Positions 1 through 10,051 of a stretch of 64,000 nt of DNA are shown in pieces. The stretch lies in the NCBI GenBank assembly GCA_047967505.1, contig CM106540.1; one strand, given 5' to 3'. Both the position numbers and the translations under genes were made by a program. The notes below the pieces were generated by a model, which was not told where the DNA came from, ran no database searches, and saw nothing but the letters and a program-made list of their open reading frames with translations. Within the stretch, counting starts at the first letter, position 1; each line of letters begins with the position of its first letter. The stretch comes from Dipteris shenzhenensis (lineage: Eukaryota; Polypodiophyta; Polypodiopsida; Gleicheniales).

Positions 1-721
1 TCCAAGCCTTTCTCCTCCATTGGAATATGCTTTGTGATTCCTCAAATTGCAATTTGTCAGTTTAGGATAATTCATCCAATCGTTTTAAAAGCGTTTGTTC
101 ATGGCTATTCATATGTTTAAGAGCAATAGACTTGATACAAGGAATTCAACTAGTACCACTACTTCTAGAATGAACACCAGCTAGAATGGAGTGTGCTTGT
201 CATGACCTTAAATGTGTTTTTTTAGGCCCATAGTGCCATGTAGAGCTTGTGATCCCAATCATTTCTATGCTTGCTCATTGTTTTGAGGAGAATCATTTTT
301 TAGTACCGTCTATGAAGAGAGTGGGAGAGAAGTAAGGAGTCTCACTTGTAGCTTTCTCACATACACAATGGGGGAATACACACAAAGGTGGAGGCTGAAA
401 ACAGTTTTCCTCTTCTTAGTTGTAAAAGCCAAAAGAATCTCTCTTAGTACAAAAGGAATAGGTAAACCCTATATGTGGGTCTCAAACCAAACTCAGTTAA
501 CCTAGGTGGCATACTAACTGAGCCACTAACTAGAGTACATAAAGATAACTATCATCTAGCTATTATTCATAGGCGGTGTACCAACCACATCTGCAACTAA
601 CAAGTCGGTGACATAAATGCACAACGGTCACCCTGGCATATCACGAGTGGAGCTAGATATCTCAACACTCCCCCTCGAGCTCAATCCCAATTCCTACACA
701 CCAAGCAGGTCTCTGAACTTG

Positions 722-1500
722 CACAACTTCTCTGCACCCAATGCCTTCGTGAATATGTCAACTGCCTAATCCTCTGTGCTGACATAAACTAGATCAATAA
801 AACCTACTAGAACCTTCTCCCGCACATAGTGATAATGCACCTCAATGTGCTTTGTTCTAGCATGATAGACTGGGTTATTTGCCAAGTGTATACTACTCAT
901 GTTGTCACAATAAATGACAATTGGCCCATCTATAGACTGATGCATATCATAAAGTAGCTTATGCAACCAAGCTGCCTCACATGCAGCCATTGCTGCACCC
1001 TTGTATTCAGCCTCTATGCTCGACAAGGCAACTGTAGGCTATTTCTTGCTGCTCCAAGTGACTGCAGCACTCCCAAAAGAAAACACATATCCACTGGTAG
1101 ATCGTCTATTAGAAATACTACCAACCCCAATCAGCATCAGTGTATCCATGCAACTGTATAAACTGACTTACCAACACAACAGCATAGCTCAAATCTGGCC
1201 TGGTAATAGTCATATATATCAAACTTCCTACTATGCATCTGTACATATTAGGGTCTTCCAGAAGCTCACCTGCATCTGCGCTCAACTTCACATTCTACTC
1301 CAAAGGAACTGAAATAGGCTTACATCCTGTCATCCCATATTTGGACAGCATGTCCAATCCATACTGCCTACAAGAGCCATATCCCACTTGTGGATCTAAT
1401 CACCTCAATGCCCAAGAAATAATGCAGCTCTCCCAAATCCTTCATCTCAATCTTCTGCTTCAATAGCATTTTCACATGAAGGATAACCCTAGGACTGGTT
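722..1500 (-). pseudogene. Ty1/copia RT C-terminus and RNase H remnant
   Basis: The segment MKDLGELHYFLGIEV near 1410-1460 is the conserved C-terminal RT block of copia elements. After frame changes it continues into RNase H: SSIEAEYKGAAMAACEAAWL (about 970-1025), YCDNMSSIHLANNP and ARTKHIEVHYHYVRE, ending in the usual IFTKAL tail near 740. Catalytic-type acidic residues of RNase H are still readable, but several stops and frameshifts interrupt the sequence, so this is a remnant. Confidence 0.8.
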
Positions 1501-1544
1501 TTCTTGAATTTGTTGCATATTCTGATTTTTGCCATGGCCCCCAA

Positions 1545-2216
1545 ATCGGCCTGCTCTACCTCCCTGCCTCTACCTCTTCCAGCACTTGAGTAGAAGATAG
1601 TTTCTTTTAATGTTGCTCCTGAAGAAGATGCACCACCATTTCTCTGCTCTTCAAAAATTAGAAGAGCAATCAACTCCTCAAAATCAGGAAATTTTCCACG
1701 GACAGCAATGGATGTCCAGAATTGTGCATAATCCTTTCCTAGACCATTCAAGGTCACAGAAACTAAATCATCATCTTCCACTGGCCACCCAATGGAAGCA
1801 AGTGCATCTGCAATCTTCTTCACCTTCATGTGGTAGTCATTGATGCTCATATTTTCTCTCTGCACATTATGCAAGTCCTGCTTGAGCTACATTTTCCTGG
1901 CTTGCATATTTGTGTTGTACATTTTTGTCAAAGTATCCCACACCTCCTTTGGCATGCTTGCATCCTGAATATGCACAATCATAGAATCTGAAATACTGAT
2001 AGACAGCCAGTACATAACTTTTCTGGCTCTCTCATGCCATCCTTTAAATGCTTGTAACTCCTGTTGATTGGGAACATTAAGAATAACTGGTTCTTGTTCA
2101 GCTCCAGTAATGAACTCCCAATAGCCTTTTCCCTTAAGGAAATTCGTCGTTCTAAATTTCCATGCTTGGAAGTTATTCTTGTCAAAATTATCACTAACTA
2201 TCCTATGAAAGAGCAT
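1545..2216 (-). pseudogene. Ty1/copia gag (UBN2-type) remnant
   Basis: The reading starts at ATG 2214-2216 and shows the usual copia gag N-terminus: an F-x-x-W-K motif (NFQAWKFRT), then a helical region with VWDTLTKMYNT, then the conserved DDLVSVTLNGLGKDY and FEELIALLIFEEQR segments. A stop codon near 1886 separates two readable pieces of 109 and about 110 codons. No CCHC zinc knuckle follows; the reading passes straight into RT sequence, which marks the deletion junction near 1500. Gag forms the virus-like particle of such elements. This copy is broken. Confidence 0.8.
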
Positions 2217-2669
2217 TAGACACCATTACAAAACACTGCAAAAGTATTTTGTCACTGCAAAAAACACAACTTCTGCCTCACAAGGGCAAATCTGCAAAAT
2301 TGACGAAAGTGCTATTTGACCACACAGTCACTTCCTAGTGACGATTTTGCATCAACAACCAATAAAAATGATTCTGTCACTCCCAATATCTCTGTCCATA
2401 GGCATACGATGCAATTTATGCGGCAACTTTTCACCGACTTGCGGACTCGTGCGATGCCGAACACATTTGCCTTCTACCGCGTGGTGAAAAAACATCATTT
2501 GACCACTCAAATTCACACTAAACTTGCATAAACTGATGGAAAGCATCATGTAACATGTATAATAACATGGGAATAGTAAAAGAACATAAAAATATATTTT
2601 ATTCATTGGCCTCAAAGGGTAGAGATTTACAAAATGATTCAAGTTACACCAAGTGAACCTAAACAACAT
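2217..2669. other. Short intergenic stretch, no gene seen
   Basis: No coding homology was recognised between the copia remnant and the histone-like gene. Small ORFs here are not supported. The stretch contains one half of a distant inverted repeat at about 2443-2490, whose partner is at about 5865-5910. Confidence 0.5.
2443..2490 (+). repeat. Inverted-repeat partner of 5865-5910
   Basis: The core ATGCCGAACACATTTGCCTT recurs on the opposite strand at about 5865-5910 with a few substitutions. Similarity covers roughly 40-45 bp and stops on both sides. It could be a terminal inverted repeat of a DNA transposon about 3.45 kb long spanning the histone-like gene, or two independent copies of a small repeat. 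No target duplication was found to decide. Confidence 0.5.
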
Positions 2670-2942
2670 CTAGGGCCTAAGGGAGGGATCAGAGTGGATG
2701 CGCTTGGCGAGTGCAAGGTCTTTGTCCATCACTGTTACTCTTTTGGCATGGATAGGACATAAGTTCGCGTCTTCAAAAAGAACAACTGTCATCTGCTCCG
2801 TTGCCTCCTGAATTGCTCCCATAGTGCCTGAAGTGAAATGCACATCACTCTTGTAATGCTGTGCTATTTCACGTACAACACGCTGGAAGGGTGCACAGGG
2901 AATGAGTGTGTCTGTTGGGTCATTCGAGGTGGCCTCTCGTGC
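2670..2942 (-). CDS. Divergent histone H3-like histone-fold segment
   Basis: The last 90 codons match the H3 histone fold. Readable signatures are [11 protein letters not shown] (alpha-1), QEATEQ (alpha-2), then [18 protein letters not shown] and KDLALAKRI (alpha-2 to alpha-3), ending SDPSLRP-stop at 2670-2672. Loop 1 has the canonical H3 length, unlike the longer loop typical of plant CENH3. Many normally invariant positions differ: the usual SEAYLVGLFED reads [11 protein letters not shown], and the alpha-N region is poorly conserved. An AG acceptor at 2943-2944 would place this as an in-phase exon; otherwise a TAG stop lies just upstream in frame. The N-terminal tail lies upstream in a different frame. 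It is therefore either an intron-containing variant gene or a pseudogene. H3 family membership is secure; function is not. Confidence 0.75.
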   Translation of the reverse strand, partial: AREATSNDPTDTLIPCAPFQRVVREIAQHYKSDVHFTSGTMGAIQEATEQMTVVLFEDANLCPIHAKRVTVMDKDLALAKRIHSDPSLRP

Positions 2943-3214
2943 CTAGGGGTCTGCTTTGTCCTTGGTCTCTTTTCCTTTTCATGAGGTTGTGAGACAGTAG
3001 GCTTGAGGCTCTTGCTCAGCTCATACTAGAGGCTCCTCATATCTGATCATCTCGAGGCATAGAGGGTTGATAGTGCTCTTCCATGTGGTCTACTTGGTTG
3101 GAGGATTGGGGCCAAGGTTCATTATATCTACGAGCCCGCCAAATACTTCCTCTTGTTGTGGCCCCTGTAATCTCTCCATCTCCTCTCTTTTTCTTTCGTG
3201 CTCCCCTTGTTGGT

Positions 3215-3553
3215 CTAGATGCTCCATGCTAGGACCCCATGGAGGAGGGAGGGGCAGTTGATCAGGATTGAGTGGACTATTTTTCCCCTCTCGGGAGACC
3301 TCTCTACTTCCATGATTAGTTGTGTGGAAGGACTGAGAGGACCCCTCATCATGCTTGGATCCGATTCGGATGGTAAGGACTCGCGTTGCTTGGACTCCTG
3401 ATGAGGAGAACTGCCTTCAGATCCTTGGTGATCATTGCCCTCTTGGCCACTGGGGCTTGCAGTGTGTTCGGAGGCCATGGCATTGTGAGGAGGACAACGG
3501 GTAGCGTCTAAATGGCGTCCAGTGGGTCTAGCAGTTTGTTTAACTCGTGCCAT
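3215..3553 (-). CDS. Histone H3-like N-terminal tail with long extension
   Basis: The ORF begins MARVKQTARPTG, clearly related to the canonical H3 start MARTKQTARKSTG. It keeps R2, K4, Q5, T6, A7 and R8 but has T3 replaced by V, and K9-S10 replaced by a single P. After about 12 residues the tail becomes a Ser/Pro/Glu/His-rich extension unlike H3, running to a stop at 3215 (112 codons). In the frame of the histone fold, an acidic and basic segment (EHERKREEMERLQG) continues past 3215, so a one-base frame change or an intron is needed to connect tail and fold. A TATA box and teloboxes sit just upstream. It could be an expressed H3 variant or a decaying copy. Confidence 0.65.
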   Translation of the reverse strand: MARVKQTARPTGRHLDATRCPPHNAMASEHTASPSGQEGNDHQGSEGSSPHQESKQRESLPSESDPSMMRGPLSPSTQLIMEVERSPERGKIVHSILINCPSLLHGVLAWSI

Positions 3554-3568
3554 AGAAATGAGGGATTT

Positions 3569-3637
3569 TAGGGTTTTGAAGTGCTTTATATAGTCTTTTT
3601 TAAAGCACTTTAGGGTTTTTCTTTTAAATTAGGGTTT
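3569..3637 (-). promoter_or_regulatory. Promoter of the H3-like gene: TATA box and three teloboxes
   Basis: On the minus strand TATATAAA lies at 3585-3592, 32 bp before the ATG, so the 5' leader would be very short. Three AAACCCTA teloboxes lie at 3569-3576, 3611-3618 and 3630-3637. Teloboxes are common in promoters of plant histone, ribosomal-protein and cell-cycle genes. Their presence here supports a genuine plant promoter rather than random sequence. Confidence 0.6.
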
Positions 3638-4063
3638 TCTGAGTGCACCTCCTCCCCCCCAGTCTTTTGTCGCTAATTCGGTAATACTTAATCTTCACCA
3701 CCCTCCCTCCCAACCCACTCACCCCTCCACCCTGCCATGTCGCACATGCAATTCTGCAATTTCCAAACAAATTTGTGAATTTTGGAATCTATAATTGACT
3801 CAAAATAGTGTTAACTTTATTCATTAAACATTTTACATTTGGGGCTCTCTTAGGACCCAACGCCTCCCCTGTCTGACTCTACGTTGCAACCAAAGTGCAA
3901 CCCCTTGGCTCCCTGTTGAGGGCTTCCAAGCAGCACATCTCCTTGTCTTCTTAACATGTTGAACCGCTTTTGCGAGACTTGAGACCCCTACCTTATCGCG
4001 CTTGAGAGTCCTAGCCTCTAGACATCTATAAAACTAATCGAACATTTCATGTAGTGCATTACT
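3638..4063. other. Intergenic stretch upstream of the H3-like gene
   Basis: Contains pyrimidine-rich DNA (CTCC and CCCTCC runs near 3650-3730) and no ORF or repeat that I can support. Confidence 0.4.
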
Positions 4064-4567
4064 TCACGCGATACCACCCCCATGCCTTGTATTCTTGAAG
4101 TATGTTGCCTTTGCTCTGTAGTGTGATTTCTCCATTCCTTGAGTATTCCAAATGGACAGAGGGCCCCATTGCTCCACAAACCATGGTGCATGTGCGTAAA
4201 GAATATGCTGTAAAGAAAAATATTGTATTAGAAACATAAACTGACTCAAGTTTAAAGCACAAAATTTCAACCGAAGGAGGATTACCATGTAATGTGTAAT
4301 ATGTGACTCCCCCCATGCTTCTACCATCAATGATATGATTTCTCCCAATGTTGTCCTGAATCTCTCATAATAAAGCTCATCTGTTTGACCTTGTCTAAGC
4401 AACTTTATAAATGCATCAAGCTTTGTCCACAGTTTTTCTCTCAAAGTAGCAGTTTCCGGATGTGAAGCTTGATTTGTGGTGCACTCACACAAATCTTTCC
4501 AGTACTCCCAACCTAGGGTGCTTTCAGCCAATGTATGTTTTTCTTTATCAGCATTGTGGTTGGACAA
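4064..4567 (-). CDS. Unrecognised 167-codon ORF
   Basis: I do not recognise a family. The N-terminal two thirds are Glu/Lys/Leu-rich and look helical (LREKLWTKLDAFIKLLRQGQ, then ERFRTTLGEIISLMVEAW). After about residue 95 the composition changes and coding character is weaker, which suggests a splice site or a break near 4285. Further minus-strand fragments of similar character lie upstream to about 4650. It could be a host exon or a decayed transposon gene. No start, promoter or domain supports a firm call. Confidence 0.3.
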   Translation of the reverse strand: MSNHNADKEKHTLAESTLGWEYWKDLCECTTNQASHPETATLREKLWTKLDAFIKLLRQGQTDELYYERFRTTLGEIISLMVEAWGESHITHYMVILLRLKFCALNLSQFMFLIQYFSLQHILYAHAPWFVEQWGPLSIWNTQGMEKSHYRAKATYFKNTRHGGGIA

Positions 4568-5864
4568 GAACCTCCTTGCCTTTCCTCCACACTTGGAATT
4601 AGAGATCTATCAAATACCCATTTCAAGAATGAGTGTCTCTCTTTAGGAAGTTTAAATGTGGCAAGCCACTAAATGTGCTTTTCTGATTGCACACTAAAAT
4701 CTTCCCTAATTTCCTTATCTTTGGCATGTCCAAGGGCTTTATTCATCAAAGTGATACTAACCCTCTCCAAATTGTGGCCTTTTACAACCTCACACTCATC
4801 CAATTTGATAAAACGAATACTAACTTTCCTTCACAATCTGAAAGATTCAAAGATTTACATGATTAGAAAAGATTTCAATAAAGATTCCAGCTCTCTAAAC
4901 AATATAATTTTAACATATCCCATGCTTTCATGTTGTAAAACTCCACCATTGCAGCTTGGACCCTATGTACATCTTAAAAAAACATTATTATGCTCTGTGT
5001 ACTCAAAGGTTCTTGGTCCTTGCTTTGCCCCTTTGGTAGTTGGTCCTCCTTTCTTTTTGCTATGTTGGACATTTGTCTTGTTTGTGCCTTCCAATGTCAT
5101 GCTTTCTTAGATGTGTATAAGTCCACCCAACAAATCTTGAACAGTAGAATTTGTTTCTTTCCTTGCATTTCTAACGTATACTGGTCTTGGCAATAAAGGA
5201 TTATTAATGCCTTGACCTCGAAGTGCATTTACAAAGACATTATACACATCTAAGTACCCTTGCCGACTAATGCCAGCAGCATCACATGCATGGACAATTC
5301 CAATGGATCTAGAAGATTCTCTAAATCAGTTGCAACCTCTTGTAATATTGCATGTCGCAATGCATGCCAAGACGAGGGTCCCTAAGAATAGAAGTCAAGA
5401 GTGATTGGTCATGCTGACATCAATCGCAATGCTGACAAGGTCATTTTGGTGAACCGCATGGCTGCCCTCAATGCCTTTGGAATGAATTTTCAAGGTATGG
5501 CATCGACGGCAGCAGCCATGTCCCTGGCCAGCAATGACAATAGCAATGACTCTCTATCGACTAGGTTTAGAGCTAGGAGTGTATTTGGGAATTCAAAGCC
5601 CGCCGATGTTCTTAGTGTTTTAGAGAAGAGAGAAAGGCTCTGGAGCCTTATTGTATAGAAAATTTATTTTATATGAATACAGCTATACTTTTGATACAGT
5701 GCCCCATTTTGTGTTCTTTTACAAAATTTATTTTATACTGTCATTGTATTTTGTAACTTTAATTGTTGTTGGCATTAATATTTTCATTCACTATTCTGTT
5801 CAAAAGCATGCGATGAGATAAATATTTGCACTATAATGGTCATTTCTGAGCAATCCAGTAAGAA
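4568..5864. other. No recognised gene
   Basis: Several ORFs of 60-145 codons occur here, such as 4673-5110 and 5401-5658 on the plus strand, but none shows a known domain or a clear exon structure. The stretch 5401-5658 has balanced amino-acid composition and could be a coding remnant. Confidence 0.3.
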
Positions 5865-5910
5865 TCTCACCGTGCGACAGAAGGCAAATTTGTTCGGCAT
5901 TGTACGAGGA
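5865..5910 (-). repeat. Inverted-repeat partner of 2443-2490
   Basis: Reverse complement of the motif at 2443-2490 with scattered substitutions. It abuts the left arm of the palindrome at 5911-6000. Confidence 0.5.
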
Positions 5911-6000
5911 GCCCAAAAATGGCAAAACCTACTATGGCACGTATGGGGCCTGTTTGACTTGGCCCCATATGCGCCATAGCAGGTTTTGCCATTTTTGGGC
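5911..6000. repeat. Near-perfect palindrome with 40-bp arms
   Basis: The arms 5911-5950 and 5961-6000 are reverse complements at 37 of 40 positions and are separated by a 10-bp loop (TGTTTGACTT). The outer bases are GCCCAAAAATGG and CCATTTTTGGGC. Transcribed RNA would fold into a long hairpin resembling a MITE foldback or a young microRNA precursor. A further partial copy of the inner motif (GGCCCCATACG) follows at about 6007. Confidence 0.85.
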
Positions 6001-6019
6001 AAATAGGCCCCATACGCAC

Positions 6020-6175
6020 GGTGGAGAGGGTATGAGGGGGAGGGGGAGGGGAGAGGGTATGAATGGGAGGGGGGGATGGGAGGGGGTGATGAGGTGGAGG
6101 TGGGGGGGGGGGGCTTGAGGAGGAGGAGGGAGGGAGGGAGGTGGGGGTGGAGGTGGAGGTGGGGGTAAGGGTGCA
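6020..6175. repeat. Purine-rich low-complexity tract
   Basis: Runs of GGGAGGGG, GGAGGTGG and a poly-G stretch near 6103. Minus-strand ORFs through it encode only proline runs and are not credible genes. A basic segment just upstream on the minus strand (about 6190-6330) may be coding but is not recognised. Confidence 0.7.
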
Positions 6176-6462
6176 TCATTAGTAGCACGAGCTCTCGCTC
6201 TTGCTCTCGAGGCTCTCTTTAGCTCACGTGCCTTCCTCTTCCCCTCCTCGTCCACAAGAGTATGAGTAGGGGGCTTCTTGCATCTATCACATCTATCGGA
6301 TCTACGGCTTTGAGAACCCATCTCAATGAAGGTAGGAGAAATTGACAAGTGGTGGGAAGGCAAGAATGGAGAGGCCCAAAACAAAGGATGCATGAAATGA
6401 GTTCTAAAAAAGTAGTCTCTTATAGAGAGGTTGGACAATCCTCCCCTAGATCTTCATTGGAT

Positions 6463-6860
6463 CTGATTGGCTTTCATTGGATGTAGTTTGGCTAAATCTA
6501 ATGGTTATGGTGATTTGGTGGCTCTTCTAATCTGAATCTGGATTGGATTTGATTGGATTTAGTTTGGCTAAATCTAGTGGTTGTGGTGATTTGCCAAAAT
6601 AAGTGGCTCTTCTAATTTGACATAATTTTATTTTTTTACACTAATTTTAAAGGAATCCAATGCTAATCAGATTTCATGTTTGCATCATATAATGGTATAT
6701 TATTATGTTTAATTTTAATTTATTTCCAAATTAATCTAATGGTATGTCCCAACATTTTGATGATGTCATGCAAATATTATGCTTTCACCTAGTTTTATTT
6801 CCATATTAACTCAATGCTATGTCCTAACATTTTGATTATGTAGCAAATATTATATGTTAA
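6463..6860. repeat. Two local tandem duplications
   Basis: A unit of about 80 bp containing TTTGGCTAAATCTA and GTGGCTCTTCTAAT occurs at about 6463-6535 and 6545-6620. A second unit of about 76 bp containing TATGTCC and AACATTTTGAT occurs at about 6719-6785 and 6795-6860. Both pairs have diverged by point changes and small indels. Confidence 0.65.
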
Positions 6861-7039
6861 CCTATGCTAAAAAAATGGTGTATTGTTATAGTTATGTAGC
6901 AATACAATTCACCTATGCTAATTATTAAATCAAATTCCACACAGAATTTTTGGAGGGGGAAATTCTGCGCATATTTTTTTGCGAGGTAAATTCCATGAAT
7001 ATTGGCATAACCATGCGATTTGAATATTGGCATGAGCAT

Positions 7040-7460
7040 GGTTGATGGGTGATGTGGCTCCATGGTTGCTACTAAGGTGGCACATCATGTGTCATGCCTC
7101 TAAGTCATCATGCATGAGGTGGCAAGCTGAAGTGGCCAAGGCTGTGACATGGCTTTATGATATGGCAACACGAGGTGGCAATGATGAGTTAGCAAAGATG
7201 AGGCGAAAGACCGAGGTGGCAGTGGCTAACTGATGACTAGGCTCCAACCATGCCTATGATATGGCTTGATGAGGTGGCACACGTGGCTAAGGTGGCACAC
7301 GTGGCTGAGGTGGCAAAAATGTAGAATGGTGAGGTGGCAAATCATTGTGATGTGGCAAGGTGATGTGGTAGCTCATGTGATGATGTGGAAGAGGGTGAGC
7401 TGATGAGGTGGACATTGATGATGTGTGAGGTGGCAAGAGGTGGGGAGGTGGCATGGGTGA
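7040..7460 (+). repeat. Irregular GAGGTGGCA repeat tract
   Basis: The nonamer GAGGTGGCA or close forms (AAGGTGGCACACGTGGCT, GATGTGGCA) recur many times with variable spacing over about 400 bp. The short ORF crossing the start of it (7042-7233) is a by-product of the repeat. The motif resembles, but is not identical to, the ACGTGGCA units in the copia leader at 43.58-43.98 kb. Confidence 0.6.
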
Positions 7461-7765
7461 CCATAGTCAAACTTGTTTACATGGCAGGATGATGATGCAA
7501 TTTGGATGAGCTGTCTAATGAGTCAGCCTTCCACATGTGCACCAAGTATGAGGCCAAAGTGAGTAAGAGTTGGCAAGAATTAAAAGAGTTTTATAACATC
7601 ACAAATTACATGTATGAAACCATCTTTGGGTATTACAATGAGTGATTAAAAGCACACTTGAATCCGAGCAAGCTCGCAAAACCAATGTTGCCTCATAATG
7701 CTTTGGTTTATTTAACTTGGATACATGACTCGGAGTTGGGAGCCTCCAAACAGGGACGAAAATAG

Positions 7766-8194
7766 ATGCCATGGAAGACAATTGATGTTGGTGACAACTT
7801 GGAGGGGATAACAAGTGTGAATAGATATATGGACAAGCAAAGAATCAGAGTAGTTGTTCTTGAGATGGTCATTCAAGAACCTCATGAGCATGAATGGAAC
7901 ATAGATTCATTTGAAAGGTCCTTTGGGATGCTTGATGGAAGAACACTTGAAGCTTCAGGATATAGACTAGTTGCCTATGTTACACCAAAAAATGTGTTTT
8001 TATTATTACAGGCAATCAAAGGGTTGGACTATGCATTTAGCTACCAAGTGGGTGCATATGACAATGACTCCTCAAAATATGCTTTATTTGAGGATGCTCA
8101 TGGTGATTTGGTTGTTTCTAGCATGGTTTACAAAATGACAAATGTTGAAATATTACAACATTTGAAAGAAAATCCCACCGAGCCCAAATCTTAG
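7766..8194 (+). CDS. Unrecognised 142-codon ORF
   Basis: The ORF has ordinary amino-acid composition, and similar reading continues upstream to about 7570 across one stop (KEFYNITNYMYET, LPHNALVYLTW). This suggests a longer decayed gene or an exon. Visible segments include FERSFGMLDGRTLEASGYRL and YDNDSSKYALFEDAHGDLVV. I do not recognise a family. Weak coding-like pieces follow to about 8700 with many stops. It may be a broken host gene or a transposon gene. Confidence 0.35.
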   Translation: MPWKTIDVGDNLEGITSVNRYMDKQRIRVVVLEMVIQEPHEHEWNIDSFERSFGMLDGRTLEASGYRLVAYVTPKNVFLLLQAIKGLDYAFSYQVGAYDNDSSKYALFEDAHGDLVVSSMVYKMTNVEILQHLKENPTEPKS

Positions 8195-9674
8195 TTATGA
8201 GTTTTATAATAAGTATTCTAAGGAGGATGAAGAGAGTTACGAGGAAGAAGAGCACAAAGACTATGAAATGATAACTTTGTGTCATCTTTTATTGAATTCT
8301 TCTGCCCAGCAAGGTCAATGTGTTATGGATGCATTCACTAATGGAGTGGCTACAATGGAAACTTTAAAGCCACATAGAAAGACACTTGCATTTAAATGTA
8401 AGAAAGCATGAGGATAAGAACGAGGTAGATGGCAAGTGCTCAAAGCTAATCTCTTACTTCTAAGAGCTTAGACTATGGGCAAACTTGGAGGAAGATACTA
8501 GAGACAATCAAGAGGAGTCGCATGGTGTAGATGAACACCCTTCAAACGAGTAGCAAGTGACACCCCAAGTGGTATACTAGATGAAAACATCCTTAAGGAC
8601 ATTAAAAGTCTTGCTAAGTCCAAGGTTGCATTCCAAAGATTCGGTCAAAAGCCATAAATTTTCAATGGTTTCAAAAGCAATGTTGTAAATATCTATTAAG
8701 TTACGATGAAAACTTTTAGAGTGCATCTTCAAAATTCCTTAAGCCTTGAAGTTGATTGATTTATGTGCATTTTGCAAGTTTTAGTACTCTTAGAGGTAAC
8801 TAAGAAGATATTGAGTGATTAGAGAAAAGCACATGAGAATATGTGTTTAAAAAATCTAATAATAATGCCAACAAAATGAATGAGCCACATGGTGTTAAAA
8901 TACTAAACTTTAAGATACATCTTTAAATTGTATAATATGAAAAATAGTCTAACTAAGAACAACTTGAATCTTCGATTGTGAATGTAGCTGTTTGTGCAAA
9001 TTAAAATAGTCAAACTCTTACAATTGAATGCACAACCTGAATTCGACAATACTACTAAGAATTAAAGATACAGGTTATAGCAACCTCAAATATATCCAAA
9101 TGTACAACTCAAAGATATTACAAAGGCAATCAAAATTGTGGTCAAATGGTATCAAGGCAAAAATGTGTATAGTTTATCTTCATAACCACCCCTTCATCTC
9201 CTCTATGGGTCACACTACCACATCCTCATTACATTTAGAGTGTGTAGTTTTGTCAAGATCTCTCCCATAGTAGCTCTGTCTTTTGTATTAGCCTTGCATA
9301 GCATATTTTGACAATCGAGCAAGAGTTTGGACCGCAATCTTTCCCTTTAGCGAGCTGTCACCAAAAGCTCATGCAACATCTACGAGAAAGCTGGCTATTT
9401 CTTTAAATAACCAAACCACATCAAAGCAATTTGACTTCGGTTTCAAAGCGCCCTTGGGATTTGGACGTGCAAGTAGGCTAGCATACAACTGATCCGGTGC
9501 AAACCAATGAAATCTACTTGGAGAATCATGGACCAGATCTTGTTGATACTTGTTTTCAGTCCAGTGTAGGCTTCTTCCCCAATTCATGATTCTTACTCTC
9601 TCTGAACTATCATCCCATGTGAAATCCAACATGTTGTGAAAGAAGTATAGTTAAATGATTAAAGGGGAGGGGTC
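8195..9674. other. No recognised gene
   Basis: Mostly AT-rich with many stops in all frames. A minus-strand ORF at 9369-9632 (87 codons) has balanced composition and similar sequence continues after its stop, but I do not recognise it. No repeat of note was seen. Confidence 0.35.
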
Positions 9675-9991
9675 TGTTAGAATCCAAGAGCATGTGCCTA
9701 GCGTGCCCCCCGCCAAGACCGCTAGCACCTCACGGAAGTGCACAACCTTCATGGCCACTACGGAGGCTCTGGCATGTGTGTATGGCAGGTCCCCACCCCT
9801 GCCATAAGGCACCCTTGCCTAGCCAGCCCTCCAACCTCCACAAAAGGCAAGCTTGGGGGAATTGAAGATAGGAGGGGTAACTTGGACTATTTATGTCCTT
9901 TCATCTTCCACACACCTTTGTATGTGGGATAATTCAACCCTTTCTCCTTCTTCTTATCCCCTTTGTCCATGAGAGATTTGCACCTCCAACA
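9675..9991 (-). repeat. 3' LTR of the miniature element
   Basis: 317 bp, TG...CA ends in plus orientation (TGTTAGAATCC to CTCCAACA). It differs from its partner at one position only, which indicates a recent insertion. Confidence 0.92.
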
Positions 9992-10000
9992 CCCCCCTCC
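9992..10000 (-). promoter_or_regulatory. Polypurine tract of the miniature element
   Basis: Minus-strand GGAGGGGGG immediately before the 3' LTR, the expected site for plus-strand DNA priming. Confidence 0.8.
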
Positions 10001-10039
10001 AATCGATCATGGAGAGAGGTGGCCGGGGATCAGACCCGG

Positions 10040-10051
10040 GCTCTGATACCA
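10040..10051 (-). promoter_or_regulatory. Primer binding site of the miniature element
   Basis: Minus-strand TGGTATCAGAGC, complementary to the 3' end of plant initiator Met-tRNA, directly adjoining the 5' LTR. Confidence 0.9.

Larger units (their letters stand above)
300..2216 (-). mobile_element. Internally deleted Ty1/copia retrotransposon remnant
   Basis: On the minus strand, a copia gag is followed directly by the end of reverse transcriptase and then RNase H. Protease, integrase and most of RT are missing, so roughly 2.5 kb of a normal polyprotein has been deleted. After the RNase H end comes a purine tract at 668-677 (CGAGGGGGAG on the minus strand). Next to it is TGTTGAG, the expected first bases of a 3' LTR, which starts at 667 and runs toward lower coordinates. 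I could not fix the far end of that LTR, so the left limit given here is approximate. No 5' LTR or primer site was found upstream of gag, so the 5' end is lost or lies at a breakpoint near 2220. The element carries stops and a large deletion and cannot be autonomous. Confidence 0.8.

Noticed and set aside
2670-2942. Centromeric histone CENH3
   Set aside because: Loop 1 has the canonical H3 length and the tail starts like H3; CENH3 normally has a longer loop 1. Not excluded for an odd lineage but not supported.
5932-6438. 168-codon minus-strand ORF with polyproline
   Set aside because: Most of it is the G-rich tract and the palindrome; only a short basic segment could be coding and it is unrecognised.
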